Source: Cristatella mucedo
Lineage: Eukaryota > Bryozoa > Phylactolaemata > Cristatellidae
Assembly (NCBI GenBank): GCA_009760855.2
Contig: WPIO01000089.1
Span: forward strand, 122,001-186,000
Length of the DNA stretch: 64,000 nucleotides
Direction: 5' to 3'
Shown here: positions 62,659 to 64,000 of the stretch, piece by piece
How the letters are laid out: the number at the start of each line of letters is the position of its first letter
How positions within the stretch are numbered: position 1 is the first letter of the stretch
Position numbers and translations under genes: made by a program
Notes under the pieces: model-generated
The model's database searches: none
Told to the model about the DNA's origin: nothing
Seen by the model: the letters and a program-made list of their open reading frames with translations, nothing else

Positions 62659-62946
62659 TTAAGTTCTTGCACTGCCAGTCATGCTATTTGCTCCATTGTG
62701 CACATCAAGATGCACACCTGTATATTGCTGCTGTAGCTGGCTAAGGATCTCAAACATCATCCAAGGGTTACACTTGTTTGACTTGCTATATATCGCCTCC
62801 CAAGTGTCTCCAAAAGCAGTTTTAATTATAATGATGGCTTGCAGATAACTGCTGTCTCTAAAGCAGCTGGAGGCTGTCAGCTTCCCATCGTTAAGATACA
62901 AGCCCAACGAAACTTGATACCTGTGATTAATCCTAAGCATGACCAC
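62659..62946 (-). CDS. Unrecognised 95-codon frame, possible exon or element fragment
   Basis: The frame is open back to a TAA just upstream, with a possible acceptor AAATCTCAG directly before. It includes hydrophobic and aromatic stretches such as GLYLNDGKLTAS, FRDSSYLQAIIII and GDTWEAIYS. It looks more protein-like than most frames around it but matches no family known to me. It could be an exon of a minus-strand gene or a transposon piece. Confidence 0.22.
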   Translation of the reverse strand: MVMLRINHRYQVSLGLYLNDGKLTASSCFRDSSYLQAIIIIKTAFGDTWEAIYSKSNKCNPWMMFEILSQLQQQYTGVHLDVHNGANSMTGSART

Positions 62947-64000
62947 TGAGATTTGTTTCGGTATTTAATCATGTAAAGCTTGTTTTGCCCCTGCCGATGG
63001 AGTTTCCGTGGCCACTACCTCTCTATTGTCACACCAAGTCACTTATGCCATGTGCATCAAGGTCTGCCACCGATTCCATGCCTCCATCATTCTCGTGCTG
63101 TTCGAGCAGTACCCGACTCTCCATACTGCCCTTGTGCCGTTGGATTGGTTTCCGATTCTTGGCGACTTAGCTGCGGAAGTGCTCGACTCTGAAATTTATC
63201 GCGATATTTCTATTCCCAATATTTATATATTATATGTCTTGGCACGCTACCAAGCGTTTAGCCAGCTGTGCGTGCATTCGATAGAAGCTGTGGGCACACT
63301 GGGACGCTCGGTAACGCACAAAGACCAGCAGCGTGCAGCCGCACCTCTCTCTCTCTCTCCCTCCTCTTGTGCTCTATTTCCTCTCTTTCTCTCTCCCTCT
63401 CATCTCTTTTTCTCGTCCACGGCCTTCTTCTTGCTCTTAAACATAGTTTTAGTATCTAGGATGATGCTAAATGCCCAATAATGTTAAATTTGCTACTTCT
63501 GCCTTGCCGGCGCCCCTTTTACTAGTCGCTCTTCCCTGCACTTCCATGCTGTTTGTGGTACTCGCTCAGAGTGTTCCCTAGCTATATTCATACTCAACTA
63601 CTTTCGCTTTGCTGGTTGACACTACATAGTCGGTTACGGACAGAACGTGCCGAAAGCTGCTTGGGGCTCCTAGCAGCTCCAGCACAACCGAGTGCTCCTA
63701 GCAGCTTTTAAGCAGTTGCCAACAGCGATGCTGGAGATCGGGTGAAAATGTAGTTTGGCTCACTGAAACAACCGAGCGCACCAGAGCAGTCGGTTGTGGA
63801 GCCACGAGTTTTGCTCAACCCTGGTTGATTTGGTCCACAGCGGACGAGCGCTACCTCAGGAACTGAACGAAATCGCAGTCAGTACCTGATGTAATACTCA
63901 TACGCAGGGAGCGCACACTCTCCTAGACGTCTTGGGTCCACTTACCCCCCCCCCGACTTTGGCAGCGGCATGGCGATGCTATCAGCTGATGGACCGACTG
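62947..64000. other. No gene recognised
   Basis: A plus frame at 63008-63481 has no known motif and its C-terminal half is coded by a CT-rich stretch (63345-63430). A C-run lies near 63945. No transposon ends were seen. Confidence 0.4.

Noticed and set aside
63008-63481. 157-codon frame near the right end
   Set aside because: The C-terminal half is coded by a CT-rich low-complexity stretch and no motif is recognised in the rest.

Overview
The window is nuclear DNA from an animal, probably an invertebrate. It carries spliced genes with GT-AG introns, a MADF-BESS DNA-binding protein, a CALML4-type calmodulin relative, L2/CR1-like LINEs ending in (ATT)n, tRNA-headed SINEs, hAT and pogo/Tigger-like DNA transposons, and long microsatellites. 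No bacterial operon or ribosome-binding-site structure is seen. The MADF-BESS combination is commonest in arthropods, but the species cannot be fixed from this sequence alone.

Region 1 (1-25079) is a head-to-tail macrosatellite: nine complete ~2.69 kb units and one truncated unit. The units are GC-rich, almost identical, and each holds a (TG)57-68 tract and an embedded ~22-bp minisatellite. It enters from the left edge of the window and stops abruptly at 25079. No credible gene lies in it; the open frames repeated in every unit follow from the repeat.

Region 2 (25080-38000) is lower-GC, gene-poor DNA full of repeat debris: an unrecognised 116-codon frame (27480-27830, minus), an L2-like LINE (30045-31366), a hAT transposon with terminal inverted repeats and a fold-back (32059-34338), two copies of an LTR-like repeat (29150-29660, 34863-35360), an interrupted TG tract and an 844-bp (CAGG)n array (36283-37126).

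Region 3 (38036-62212) holds two genes assembled here from their exons. A CALML4-like calmodulin-family gene (five exons, 150 aa, minus strand, 38236-45335) and a MADF-BESS transcription-factor-like gene (three exons, 291 aa, plus strand, 45850-61810) are divergent, with 514 bp between their start codons, so a shared bidirectional promoter is likely. The introns, especially the 11.8 kb first intron of the MADF gene, are filled with LINEs (one inserted in another), SINEs, a pogo/Tigger-like remnant, a 126-bp tandem duplication and a 750-bp uninterrupted (GT)375 tract.

Region 4 (62213-64000) has a possible LTR-like stretch and an unrecognised 95-codon minus frame. The two genes are not obviously related in function: one should act as a myosin light-chain-like calmodulin relative in actin protrusions, the other as a sequence-specific DNA-binding regulator.
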